Translations under genes and position numbers: made by a program | Assembly: GCA_029556545.1 (NCBI GenBank) | Contig: JAKQEQ010000019.1 | Location: 65,694-129,693 of the forward strand | From: Candidatus Hydrogenedentota bacterium | Lineage (GTDB): Bacteria; Hydrogenedentota; Hydrogenedentia; Hydrogenedentales; JAGMZX01 | Length of the DNA: 64,000 bases | Reading direction: 5' to 3' | In this document: positions 33,164 to 42,055 of the stretch, one piece after another | Numbering within the stretch: position 1 is the stretch's first letter | Layout of the letters: every line of letters begins with the position of its first letter | The notes under the pieces: model-generated | What the model saw: the letters and a program-made list of their open reading frames with translations, nothing else | The model's database searches: none | Told to the model about the DNA's origin: nothing

Positions 33164-35286
33164 GATTTGCCTCCCTCCAGAATCTCGATGGGCGCCTGAC
33201 TTATCATCAGCGTCGCTACGCGGCCCGTCTTGAACCGGATGCGCGCCTTAGTCTTGCTGCCGCTGCCCGTGGTGAATAGCACGGTGCCCGGACCGAAACG
33301 GGCGTGCCGCACTTGTGTTCCGTATCGCAGAACAATCCCCGCTCCGGACGCCGCCGACGCGGCGCTTCGACTCTTTGCCTCGGCCCCGTCATCCTCCCTG
33401 GCAAGTCGCGTCCGCCCGATCTCGCGGACAAACCGCGACACCGGCCGATCGTCGTGCGTGCGTCCGTAGAGCATGCGCGATTCCGCCGCGGTCAACGTGA
33501 GTGTCTTGCGCGCGCGCGTCATCGCCACGTAGCAGAGTCGGCGCTCCTCCTCGATGTCACGGCTGTCGTCGAACTCGCTCACGAATGGGAACAAGCCGTC
33601 CTCGAGGCCCGCGACGTACACGTGGTCGAATTCGAGGCCCTTCGCGTTGTGGCACGTAATCAACGCAAGGGCCGGAAGCCGCTTGTCCCACTCGTCCACG
33701 TCGGAGACCAGCGCGCGCTCCTGGAGGAATTCCGCCAGCTTCTTATCGCCGTGCGCGTCAAACTGCCGGCAGCTTACGACGAATTCGTCCACGATTTCGA
33801 GACGCGCCCGAAAATCCTTCTCATCGCTGTGCTCGACGTAGTCCCGGTACCCGATGGCTTTAACCAGCTTCTCGACCAGCGGCGCCACCGCCGAGTTCGC
33901 AGCCGCAGCCGCGAATTCATCAATCAGATGGGCAAAGCCGGCGAGGGACTCCCGCGCCCGCGTCGAGAAAGTGGTGTCGCCGCCGATCTCGCGCAGCACC
34001 TGGAAGAGGGCGGTGTTCCGCGCCGCCGCGTACTCCTCGATATGCTCGAGCGTCGCCGCGCCGACGCCGCGGGGCGGAACGTTGATCACGCGCCGAAGCG
34101 ACACGTCGTCCGCCGGGTTCACGACCAGGCGCAGATACGCCAGCAGGTCCTTGATCTCCTTGCGGCTGTAAAAGCGGATGCCGCCAAGAACGACGCAGCG
34201 CAGCCCCCGCAGGCTGCATGCCTCCTCGAAAAGCCGGGACTGCGCGTTCGTGCGGAAGAGCACGGCCACTTCGTTGAGCGGCGCGCCGCGCCGCACGATG
34301 TCGTCCACTACCCAGCGCGCCTCTTCCTCGCCGTCCTCCGCTTGGTGAAAGCGCGGCTTCTCACCCTCCGTCGTCGCGGTCCACAGCCGCTTGCCGAGGC
34401 GCGCCCGGTTGTTCGCGACCACCGCATTGGCCGCATCGAGGATGGGCGCGGTGCTGCGGTAGTTCTGTTCGAGGCGATAGACGCGCGCATTCGGGAAGTC
34501 GCGCTCGAAATCGAGGATATTCCGAATGTCCGCCCCGCGCCAGGCGTAGATACTCTGGTCCTCGTCGCCGACCACGAATACGTTGCCGTGACCTTTGCAG
34601 AGCGCGCGGACAATGCGGTACTGCGCGTGGTTCGTGTCCTGGTATTCATCGACGTGAACGTGCGGAAACCGGTGCTCGTACTTCACGCGGACCGCTTCAT
34701 GTTCTTCGAACAAACGGACCACCAGCACGAGCAGGTCGTCGAAGTCCACCACGTTCGCCCGCGACAGCGCCTCGTGATACTGGTTCCAGAGCGCCTGAAG
34801 CGTGAACTCCTCCGTGCCGTCCGGCGCATCCGCGTCGGGCCGCCCGACGCGCTGTTTCAGGCCGCTGATGTAATCGAGCGCGCCGCGCGGCGTTACCCGC
34901 GCATACGAGCCCGGCAGCCCCTTTACCAGCTTCTTCATTAACGACAACTGGTCCGCGTCGTCGAAAACCGTGAAATGACCCGACCGCCCCAGTTGCTCGA
35001 TCTCGCGTCGCAGCACGTACAAGCCGAAGGAATGAAACGTCCCCATCCAGCACGGAACCCGCTCGACCTCCAACCGCTCCGCGATCCGCTGCCGCATCTC
35101 GTCCGCCGCCTTGTTCGTGAACGTCATGGCCAGCAAGCGCCGCGGGTCGACGCCACGCTCCTCGATCAACCAGAGCATCCGCTCGATAATCACCCGCGTC
35201 TTGCCCGATCCCGCGCCCGCAAGCACGAGCGCGGGACCGTCCGGCGCGGTGACGGCGGCGGTCTGGTCTGGGTTCAAGGAAGTCAT
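33160..35286 (-). CDS. UvrD/PcrA/Rep-family DNA helicase
   Basis: A 708-residue superfamily 1A helicase. Motif I is AGAGSGKT (23-30), motif Ia LAMTFTNKAADEM, motif II VDEYQDTN (212-219), then GDEDQSIYAWRGA (motif III), LEQNYRS (motif IV), a motif V/VI region with TCHNAKGLEFDHVYVAG and RRLCYVAMTRARKTL. The C-terminal ~80 residues contain a Tudor-like UvrD tail (YGTQVRHARFGPGTVL). It unwinds DNA 3'-5' in repair and replication restart. Full length for PcrA/UvrD; these two cannot be told apart without phylogeny. Confidence 0.94.
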   Translation of the reverse strand: MTSLNPDQTAAVTAPDGPALVLAGAGSGKTRVIIERMLWLIEERGVDPRRLLAMTFTNKAADEMRQRIAERLEVERVPCWMGTFHSFGLYVLRREIEQLGRSGHFTVFDDADQLSLMKKLVKGLPGSYARVTPRGALDYISGLKQRVGRPDADAPDGTEEFTLQALWNQYHEALSRANVVDFDDLLVLVVRLFEEHEAVRVKYEHRFPHVHVDEYQDTNHAQYRIVRALCKGHGNVFVVGDEDQSIYAWRGADIRNILDFERDFPNARVYRLEQNYRSTAPILDAANAVVANNRARLGKRLWTATTEGEKPRFHQAEDGEEEARWVVDDIVRRGAPLNEVAVLFRTNAQSRLFEEACSLRGLRCVVLGGIRFYSRKEIKDLLAYLRLVVNPADDVSLRRVINVPPRGVGAATLEHIEEYAAARNTALFQVLREIGGDTTFSTRARESLAGFAHLIDEFAAAAANSAVAPLVEKLVKAIGYRDYVEHSDEKDFRARLEIVDEFVVSCRQFDAHGDKKLAEFLQERALVSDVDEWDKRLPALALITCHNAKGLEFDHVYVAGLEDGLFPFVSEFDDSRDIEEERRLCYVAMTRARKTLTLTAAESRMLYGRTHDDRPVSRFVREIGRTRLAREDDGAEAKSRSAASAASGAGIVLRYGTQVRHARFGPGTVLFTTGSGSKTKARIRFKTGRVATLMISQAPIEILEGGKS

Positions 35287-35357
35287 ACAATCATCCGTTC
35301 CGAGTGGGGCGCATGGAAAGGCTAATCCTATGCAAGCAGGCGCGTGATTTCAAGGCT

Positions 35358-35387
35358 TTGGGAATCGCGCGGCGTACCCGCTATAAT
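35358..35387 (+). promoter_or_regulatory. Sigma-70 promoter of dapB
   Basis: TTGGGA (35358-35363), an 18-bp spacer and a perfect TATAAT (35382-35387). The predicted transcript would begin at or near the first base of the family-B palindrome. Confidence 0.6.
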
Positions 35388-35393
35388 CCGCGC

Positions 35394-35448
35394 CGTGGCA
35401 TGGGCGTCCCGCCCATGTACGAACCACGGGCAAGATGCCCGTGCCACG
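35394..35448. repeat. Family B twin-hairpin palindromic repeat, copy 3 (best preserved)
   Basis: Outer arms GTGGCA (35395-35400) and TGCCAC enclose two hairpins, ATGGGCGTCCCGCCCAT and CACGGGCAAGATGCCCGTG, joined by a short linker. It sits between the dapB -10 box and the ribosome binding site, so the dapB leader RNA would be this element. Confidence 0.85.
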
Positions 35449-35474
35449 CGAAGGCAAACCGGGGAGCATCGTAC

Positions 35475-36272
35475 ATGAAAATCTGTATGGCGGGCGCATG
35501 CGGGCGCATGGGCCGCCGCATTCTTGATATCGCGGCGGCCACGGACGACGTCGTCCCGGCGGGCGTGTTCGATCTGCCACAGTGGGCGGGTACGGAACTC
35601 ACGGTGGGCGCGGAGACGGGGCAGCCGCGGAAGCTCGTGGTCGGCGTGGACCGCGACGCCGAGGTAGCGAAGGCGGACGTGCTCATCGATTTTACGCACG
35701 CGGACGCCGCGCTCCAGAACGCACGCGCCGCCGCCGCGCTCGCGAAACCCGCCGTTGTCGGCACGACCGGTCTCAACAACGAGCAGGTCGCCGAACTGCG
35801 CGCACTGGCGAAGAAGATTGCCATCGTGTACGCCCCGAACATGAGCGTGGGCGTTAACCTGCTCTTCAAGCTAACCGGCGAAGTGGCGCGGGTGCTCGGG
35901 CTCGACTACAACGTCGAGATAGTGGAAATCCACCACAACCAGAAAAAAGACAGCCCCAGCGGGACGGCGAAGCGCCTCGCGGAGTGCGCTGCCGAGGCGC
36001 TGGGCCTCGACTACGATAAAGAGACGCGCCACGGGCGTATCGGCGACGTGGGCAAGCGCCCCCGCAGTGAAATCGGGTTGCACGCCGTCCGCGGCGGCGA
36101 CGTGGTGGGCGAGCACACCGTGAGCTTTATCGGCCAGGGCGAGCGTATTGAACTGACGCACAAGGCCCACAGCCGCGACAATTTCGCGCGCGGCGCCCTT
36201 CTTGCCGCGCGATTCGCCCTCACCGCGGCCCCGGGCCTCTACGATATGCAGGACGTCCTCGGGCTCCGGTAG
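35475..36272 (+). CDS. dapB: 4-hydroxy-tetrahydrodipicolinate reductase
   Basis: A 265-residue enzyme of lysine and diaminopimelate synthesis. It has the N-terminal nucleotide motif GACGRMG (7-13), VGTTGLNNEQ, the APNMSVGVNLLFKL segment, and the catalytic EIHHNQKKDSPSGTAKRL with the His-His pair and substrate-binding Lys. The C-terminal HTVSFIGQGERIELTHKAHSRDNFARGAL stretch is typical. The ATG at 35475 has GGGGAG about 8 bases upstream; the longer open frame would cross a repeat and promoter. It is preceded by a family-B repeat in its leader. Confidence 0.96.
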   Translation: MKICMAGACGRMGRRILDIAAATDDVVPAGVFDLPQWAGTELTVGAETGQPRKLVVGVDRDAEVAKADVLIDFTHADAALQNARAAAALAKPAVVGTTGLNNEQVAELRALAKKIAIVYAPNMSVGVNLLFKLTGEVARVLGLDYNVEIVEIHHNQKKDSPSGTAKRLAECAAEALGLDYDKETRHGRIGDVGKRPRSEIGLHAVRGGDVVGEHTVSFIGQGERIELTHKAHSRDNFARGALLAARFALTAAPGLYDMQDVLGLR

Positions 36273-36335
36273 CGCGCGCACCGCGCCGCTTTCGACCCGT
36301 ATCCGTCGCGCATCGAGAACCAAGGAGTTGCCGTC

Positions 36336-38729
36336 ATGTTGCTGTCATCATCCTGTATCGTGCTGTGCGCATTCCTGGCCTCGCCGCCTGGAGCGGAGTT
36401 CTTCGCGGCGCGGCCCGTATGGGCGCCGGGCCGCGAATCGGAAAAGAACCTGACGCTGGGCTTCCGCGCCGTCCTTGATGCGCCCGGCAACGGCCCCGTA
36501 ACGTTGCGCCTGGCCGCGTCCACGCTGTATCGCGCCTTTGTAAATGGCGAATTCATCGCTCACGGGCCCGCGCGCGCCGCGCACGGTTTCTATCGTGTGG
36601 ATGAATGGGACCTGACGCCGCATTTGAAGCCCGGCGAGAACGTCCTGGCCGTCGAGGTCGCCGGCTACAACGCCAATAGCTACTACGTGCTCGACCAACC
36701 CGCTTTCCTTCAGGCCGAAGTCGTCGCCGGAACGCAGGTACTTGCCGCTACGAACGCCGACGCCGCCGGGTTCGACGCCTGCATCGTCGAGGAGCGTCTA
36801 CAGAAGGTGCAGCGATACAGTTTCCAGCGCCCCTTCATCGAGGTGTATCGCCTTGGGCCGGGCGCTGACCGGTGGCGGGTCGATTCAGAGCATCCTATGC
36901 AGTCTGTTGCGCTGGCGGAGACGGAGCCGAAGGCGCTGCTGCCTCGTGGCGTGCCGTACCCGCGCTTTGACGTTCTCGCGCCGGTCGCGCACACGGCCTG
37001 CGGCGCACTCGAACGCCTCGACCCCGCTCCGAAGTTCTGGAAAGACCGCAGCCTGACCGGTGTCGGTCCGAAACTCGGCGGTTATCCCGAGTCGGAACTT
37101 GATGTCGTTCCTTCGATCGAGATGCAGCAATACCGCAACAAGGCACTGCACGCCATTGACGCCCCGTATCTTTCAGAACGCCCGTTGCCCCTGTCCGCAA
37201 TGGATTTCCACATCCTTGATTTCGGACGCAACTTGAGCGGCTTCCTCCGTTGCCGCGTATCCTGCGCCGTTCCAACGCGGCTCTACGTCCTGTTCGACGA
37301 AATGCTCCTCGATAACGACGTCAACTTCCGGCGTCTCGGCACGGTAAGCGTTCTGACCTATGACCTTGTCGCCGGGGACTACGGCCTGGAAAGCTTCGAA
37401 CCGTACACGCTGCGCTACGCCAAGTTTGTCGTCCTGGAAGGGGCGTGCGAGATCGACCACGTTGGCCTGCGGACCTATGAGAACCCGGATTCCGCCCGCG
37501 CCTACTTCGCGTGTTCCGACCCGCGGCTCAACCGCATCTTCGAGGCCGCCCGTGCCACCTTCGCGCAGAACGCCGTCGATGTATTCATGGACTGTCCGTC
37601 GCGCGAACGCGCCGGTTGGCTCTGCGACTCGTATTTCACCGCGGAGAGCGCGCTGGTCCTGTGCGGAGATACGAAGGTCGAGCGCAACTTCCTCGAAAAC
37701 TTCGCGCTGCCCGAGCGGTTTGCACACCTGCCCGACGGCATGCTGCCTATGTGCTATCCCTCGGACCACTACGACGGCGTCTTCATCCCGAACTGGGCGC
37801 TGTGGTGCGTCGTGCAGGCGGCAGCCTACCTCGATCGCAGCGGAGATCGCGCCACCATAGACGCGCTGCGTCCGAAAGTCCTCGGCCTTTTCGACTACTT
37901 CAAGCGCTTCGAGAACGAAGACGGCCTACTCGAAAAGCTTGAAAGCTGGGTCTTCGTCGAGTGGTCGCGAGCCAATGATTTCACCCAGGACGTAAATTAC
38001 CCCTCGAACATGCTCTACGCCGCCGCGCTCGCCGCCGCCGCCCGCCTCTATGATCTGCCGGAACTCGAGAGCAAGGCGGCCCGCCTCCGCGACACCCTCC
38101 GCGCGCACGCCTTCGACGGCGCGTTCTTCGTGGATAACGCTGTGCGCAAGGACGGCGTCCTGCGGCGCACCGACAACAAATCCGAAGTCTGCCAGTACTT
38201 CGCCCTCTTCTTCGACGTGGCCTCGCCCGAGTCGCATCCCGAGTTGTGGCGCGTGCTTCGCGATGAGTTCGGTCCGAATCGAAAGGAGACCAAGGCCCAC
38301 CCCGACGTCCATTTCGCGAACATGTTCGTCGGCAACATATTGCGCCTCGAACTGCTCTCGCGCTACGGCGCGCACCGCCGACTCGTCGAGGAACTATGTG
38401 GTTACTTCTACCACATGGCGGAAATCACGGGCACGCTTTGGGAGAACGACGGCGACTACGCGAGTCTGAACCACGGGTTCGCCTCGCACGCCGCCGTCTC
38501 ACTGTTCCGTGACGTCCTGGGCGTGCAAGTGGATCCCGTGAAGCGCGGGGTGCGCGTGCAATTTCCCGACACCGGGATTACGTGGTGCGAAGGCGTCATT
38601 CCTGTGGGCGAAGGCGCGGTCCGGCTGCGTTGGGAACGCGACGGCGACCGGGTCCGCTACCGGTTGCGCGTGCCCGAAGGCTATGCGGAGTTCCTGGACG
38701 AGAATCGAGGGGCCATCCGCGAGGAATAG
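36336..38729 (+). CDS. Exported alpha-L-rhamnosidase-like (GH78-type) glycosidase
   Basis: A 797-residue protein. The N-terminus (MLLSSSCIVLCAFLASPPGA) is a signal peptide. Residues ~30-170 form the rhamnosidase N-domain jelly-roll (LYRAFVNGEFIAHGPARAAHGFYRVDEWDLTPHL). The (alpha/alpha)6 barrel (about 395-720) carries DCPSRERAGWLCD, the GH78 acid/base region, and later GFASHAAVSLFRDVLGVQ. A C-terminal beta domain follows. These enzymes remove rhamnose from plant or bacterial polysaccharides. AAGGAG lies 7 bases before the ATG. It may share the dapB transcript (64 bp gap), although the functions differ. Confidence 0.85.
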   Translation: MLLSSSCIVLCAFLASPPGAEFFAARPVWAPGRESEKNLTLGFRAVLDAPGNGPVTLRLAASTLYRAFVNGEFIAHGPARAAHGFYRVDEWDLTPHLKPGENVLAVEVAGYNANSYYVLDQPAFLQAEVVAGTQVLAATNADAAGFDACIVEERLQKVQRYSFQRPFIEVYRLGPGADRWRVDSEHPMQSVALAETEPKALLPRGVPYPRFDVLAPVAHTACGALERLDPAPKFWKDRSLTGVGPKLGGYPESELDVVPSIEMQQYRNKALHAIDAPYLSERPLPLSAMDFHILDFGRNLSGFLRCRVSCAVPTRLYVLFDEMLLDNDVNFRRLGTVSVLTYDLVAGDYGLESFEPYTLRYAKFVVLEGACEIDHVGLRTYENPDSARAYFACSDPRLNRIFEAARATFAQNAVDVFMDCPSRERAGWLCDSYFTAESALVLCGDTKVERNFLENFALPERFAHLPDGMLPMCYPSDHYDGVFIPNWALWCVVQAAAYLDRSGDRATIDALRPKVLGLFDYFKRFENEDGLLEKLESWVFVEWSRANDFTQDVNYPSNMLYAAALAAAARLYDLPELESKAARLRDTLRAHAFDGAFFVDNAVRKDGVLRRTDNKSEVCQYFALFFDVASPESHPELWRVLRDEFGPNRKETKAHPDVHFANMFVGNILRLELLSRYGAHRRLVEELCGYFYHMAEITGTLWENDGDYASLNHGFASHAAVSLFRDVLGVQVDPVKRGVRVQFPDTGITWCEGVIPVGEGAVRLRWERDGDRVRYRLRVPEGYAEFLDENRGAIREE

Positions 38730-38744
38730 CGACGGGGAAGAGGC

Positions 38745-39650
38745 CTATTCGTCTTGGAATTCTTCTTCGGGGGAGATCAGCGGGACCAGCGCGTCCAACG
38801 TAAGGGCCTTGCCAACCGTCGCGGCTTGGCGCGTCCAGAGGGCGCACCATTCTTCGTGTCCTTCCAGCTTCGAGTCTCCGATCTCGGCGGCCCACAGCGT
38901 GCGCAACGCTTCGAGACTCGCGTTACGCATACCACGGTCCGCGCCGCCCAGGAGACTGATAAGCGCGGGGCTCGCAGCTTTGGCGTCCAGGTGTGCCAGC
39001 GCGTATACCGTCCGGAGTTGCACCTCGGGCATGGGGTCCACCAACCCGCGCGTGACAAGGGCCGCGCTGGCCTTGTCCTCGAGAATGCCCAACAGTTCGA
39101 TGGCCTTCGCCCGCGTCCCGAAAAATGGGTGTGTCACAGCCTGCCGGATGGTCCCGAGGACGCGGGGCGCGTCAAGGTAGGCAAGCGTCTCGAGAACCCA
39201 CGGCGAAAGACGGTGCGAGACTTCCTCGAAGCGAAAACTAACATACGGGACTACGTCCAGGTTCGTTTGCATGGCGATGATCTGTTCGCGCACCTGTATC
39301 CGATCCTCCTCGCGCTGCAATTGCTGTATCAACGCATCGACCTTGCGCCGTTGCTCGGCATTCAGGCCAAAGCGCGCCGTGAGCGTCTTATCCTGTTCCG
39401 CCCAGCGGCGAAGTGCCGCCTCACGATCGATACGACCGATGCGGTTGTTCCGCTCGAGGCGCAGGACCTCCGCCTCACGGTACACGACTCGGCGGTGGCC
39501 TATCTCGACTTGGTACGTGCCGTTCGGCAACATCGAGATGGCGCCGTCAATCCGAACGCCGTTCTTCAGATAGAGCGTATCCGCCGGCGCCAGCCCGCCG
39601 CCGAGCGCGCACGCCATCAGCAAGGTTGTGCCCAAACCACGCATAATCAT
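38745..39650 (-). CDS. Exported HEAT-repeat protein of the pilus operon
   Basis: About 301 residues with a short signal peptide (MRGLGTTLLMACALGGGLAPA). The start of the mature part (TLYLKNGVRIDGAISMLPNGTYQVEIG) is a small beta domain seen in related exported HEAT proteins. Then come a charged coiled region and HEAT/PBS-type helical repeats (AYLDAPRVLGTIRQAVTHPFFGTRAKAIELLG, LVTRGLVDPMPEVQLRTVYALAHLD). HEAT arrays are protein-binding scaffolds. It is the last gene of the prepilin/PilX run (51 bp gap), suggesting a periplasmic helper in pilus or surface-complex assembly. AGGAGG supports the ATG at 39650; 39644 is also possible. Confidence 0.75.
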   Translation of the reverse strand: MIMRGLGTTLLMACALGGGLAPADTLYLKNGVRIDGAISMLPNGTYQVEIGHRRVVYREAEVLRLERNNRIGRIDREAALRRWAEQDKTLTARFGLNAEQRRKVDALIQQLQREEDRIQVREQIIAMQTNLDVVPYVSFRFEEVSHRLSPWVLETLAYLDAPRVLGTIRQAVTHPFFGTRAKAIELLGILEDKASAALVTRGLVDPMPEVQLRTVYALAHLDAKAASPALISLLGGADRGMRNASLEALRTLWAAEIGDSKLEGHEEWCALWTRQAATVGKALTLDALVPLISPEEEFQDE

Positions 39651-39701
39651 CCACACCTCCTATTCCTGTCATTCCGTGTTTGCTTGCGTCCGGGGGCCTG
39701 C

Positions 39702-42023
39702 TCATCCTTCGGTCTGCACGGCGTCCGCCCGGGCGTAGTAGAACGCCCCCCGCTCGATGGTTACCATCGTCGCGTCTTGTACCCCGAGGAACCGCTGGAC
39801 TCTCGGGTCGTAATCCAGCCGGAACCCCTCGGGCGCGAACACGCCGAGGTCCGCCGCGATGACGCCGCCCCGGATGTGCATTTTCCCGAGCGTGTTCGAG
39901 TAGTGGCGGGTCTTGCTCCGCACAAGCTGGAAAATCGCGTTGTTGCTGTAGAGCAGCCCGTCGAATTTCCAAGGCCGCCCGCTCGAAGGGCGCGTCATCT
40001 CATCGGCGTGCCAGATTCTCCGCAACGTGTCTTCGGATATCCAGTTACCCTGCGGATTCACATAATGGTATGCCGCGCGGTCCAGGATCGAGAGGTCGTA
40101 GCCCTTCTCGATCATGTAGTCCACAAGCAGCTTCACGCCGCTTTCGTTGTACTTCACCGCGTGCTCGTCGCCGGCGTCATACACGTAGAGCAGGTCCGGC
40201 TGACTCTCGCGCAGGCCATAAAAACGCGGCGTATGGCTCGGGTCGGCGAGCGCCCGCTCGAGTTCCATCATGTTGAAAAGTTTCAGCTCGGAGGTCGTGA
40301 AACTGAATTGCTGGCCCTGCCGCCCCGCCACGATCTCGCCGGAGTCAACGGACCACTGGTCGAAATAGCCCCAATTCAGCGTCTCCGTCTTGCCGCTGAT
40401 GGTGACATTGTTCGAGCGGTTCGCGTCCCGCGCGTGAATGCTGTACTTCGTCCAGTCCGGAAACTTATCATTGTTCCGCTTGCTGTGGTTGACGCCGCGC
40501 ACGGTCAGGTAATCGCCCATCAACACGCTGCCGCCCGCCACAACGGCGAACAGGTTCTCGTTGCCGTGTTCGTCCTGCCCGAATTCGCCGGGCGCGTCCG
40601 CATACGTGACATCGCCCATGACGTACACATTCCCGCGCACGAGCAATTGTCCCCGGCCCTTGATCGGCCCCTTGATGACCAAGTCCCCGTTCACCGCCAC
40701 CTTGTCGCGGATGACAATCGGGTCGTAGTCCGTGCCTACGAGGAACAGGTTGCCGTCGTAAGCGCCCGTGGACTCCAACTGCCCCAGCGCGCCGTTCGAC
40801 GCCGTCGGCAGGCCGTCGCCGGTGTAAGCGTCGCCCGCAGGCACGCCATAGGCGATGCCCGCCGTGATCGCGCCGCCCGCCTCTTCCGGCGGCAGCTCGA
40901 AAGTGATAGCGCCGTTCGCGCTGTTGACGACCACCTCGAACTCGGCCTCGTCCACGTAGCGGTCGTTGTTCTCATCCGGGAAAGGCGCGGGGAACGACTG
41001 AGGGAGCGGCCCGTCCGTCTGCTGCTGCGGATCAAGCGGATAGTCCATATACAGGTTTGCGAAGGGGAGGAGGTCGCCGCTATCATCTGTCGCGCCGTTT
41101 ACCAGCGGCGTCGTAACCATCGCGCCGCTGCCGGTCTGGGTGAGTTTGCCGTCCGTGCCGCTGAATTGGTATCCCTTGAAACGGGTGTCCGACGCGAGTC
41201 CGGCGGGCGAATACAGGCTGCCGTTTTCCTTGTAGACCTTGCCGCGCGTGTAGAGGGTGCCCGCCACGTTTGAATAGGCTTCGTTTTGCCGCACCAGCAT
41301 GGACTCGAGCGAGGCCACCTTGATCCGGTCGAAGCTGCCGTACAAGCCGGGATCCGTATTGCGCTCGAGCAGAAGCGAACGGATTTCGGCGTGGCACAAC
41401 AGACAGCTGATGTTATTTGCGAGCACGGCGAACTGGCTGCCTTCAAAAGGTTGCCCGCCGATGAACAAGCCCTGCACGGCCGCTTTGCGCTTGCCGCCGA
41501 CCTCGGCGGTGGCGCGGATGGTGACGTCGGTCGCTGCGAGGTGGTCGTTCCGCACCACGTGAAGCGACTCGATTCGCGCGATTTCACGCTGTGTGTTCGG
41601 GTCGATCAACGCGACCGGCTCGTTCAGCAGGGAAAAACCGTGGGCTTCATAGGAGGTTGGCCACGACTCCCAACCGTCGCGCCCGTTGTTGTTCGATTCC
41701 CCGGGGTCCTGGACCCCGTTACCGTTCAGGTCCTCCGTGTTTGGTATTCCGCGTTGGGAATCCAAGTAGTAGCGATACGATGCCCAGTTCCCCGTGGTGT
41801 TCCCATTCGTCACAATATACTGATGCCACAATTCCTCGATGGCCAAGTCGATCCCCGCCTTCACCGCCTCATCGAGCACGATGTTGCTGTAAGCGTGGTC
41901 CGCCTCGCGCTTCTCGGTGGTCACGCGGGCCATCATGAGCCCGAGTGCCCCCAGAATGACGATGATGGTGAACATCGCAAAAATCAGGGCCATGCCCTCT
42001 TGGCGTTGTCGATTTGTACTCAT
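39702..42023 (-). CDS. PilX-like type IV pilus protein with CxxCH motif
   Basis: A 773-residue protein. A PilX-type N-terminus (QEGMALIFAMFTIIVILGALGLMMARVTTEKREADHA) acts as a single membrane/pilin-like helix. A large exported region follows, with Ca2+-binding-type Asp loops (DLNGNGVQDPGES, DENNDRYVDEAEF) and beta-rich repeats from ~440 on (RDKVAVNGDLVIKGPIKGRGQLLVRGNVYVMGDV). Residues ~217-221 are CLLCH, a CxxCH heme c attachment motif. PilX-like proteins are minor pilins or tip adhesins. The ATG at 42023 is used since GGAGG precedes it at about 8 bases, whereas the GTG 15 bases earlier sits before the SD. Confidence 0.78.
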   Translation of the reverse strand: MSTNRQRQEGMALIFAMFTIIVILGALGLMMARVTTEKREADHAYSNIVLDEAVKAGIDLAIEELWHQYIVTNGNTTGNWASYRYYLDSQRGIPNTEDLNGNGVQDPGESNNNGRDGWESWPTSYEAHGFSLLNEPVALIDPNTQREIARIESLHVVRNDHLAATDVTIRATAEVGGKRKAAVQGLFIGGQPFEGSQFAVLANNISCLLCHAEIRSLLLERNTDPGLYGSFDRIKVASLESMLVRQNEAYSNVAGTLYTRGKVYKENGSLYSPAGLASDTRFKGYQFSGTDGKLTQTGSGAMVTTPLVNGATDDSGDLLPFANLYMDYPLDPQQQTDGPLPQSFPAPFPDENNDRYVDEAEFEVVVNSANGAITFELPPEEAGGAITAGIAYGVPAGDAYTGDGLPTASNGALGQLESTGAYDGNLFLVGTDYDPIVIRDKVAVNGDLVIKGPIKGRGQLLVRGNVYVMGDVTYADAPGEFGQDEHGNENLFAVVAGGSVLMGDYLTVRGVNHSKRNNDKFPDWTKYSIHARDANRSNNVTISGKTETLNWGYFDQWSVDSGEIVAGRQGQQFSFTTSELKLFNMMELERALADPSHTPRFYGLRESQPDLLYVYDAGDEHAVKYNESGVKLLVDYMIEKGYDLSILDRAAYHYVNPQGNWISEDTLRRIWHADEMTRPSSGRPWKFDGLLYSNNAIFQLVRSKTRHYSNTLGKMHIRGGVIAADLGVFAPEGFRLDYDPRVQRFLGVQDATMVTIERGAFYYARADAVQTEG

Positions 42024-42055
42024 ACGCGTAACCTCCACTATACTCGCGGCGGGTC

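Noticed and set aside
33304-34941. 545-codon plus-strand open frame
   Set aside because: It is antisense to the UvrD-type helicase, whose motifs are all present on the minus strand.
38754-41273. 839-codon open frame on the plus strand
   Set aside because: It is antisense to the HEAT-repeat and PilX-like genes, which have SDs, signal or pilin motifs and family features; the antisense protein is Arg/His/Val-rich without a domain.
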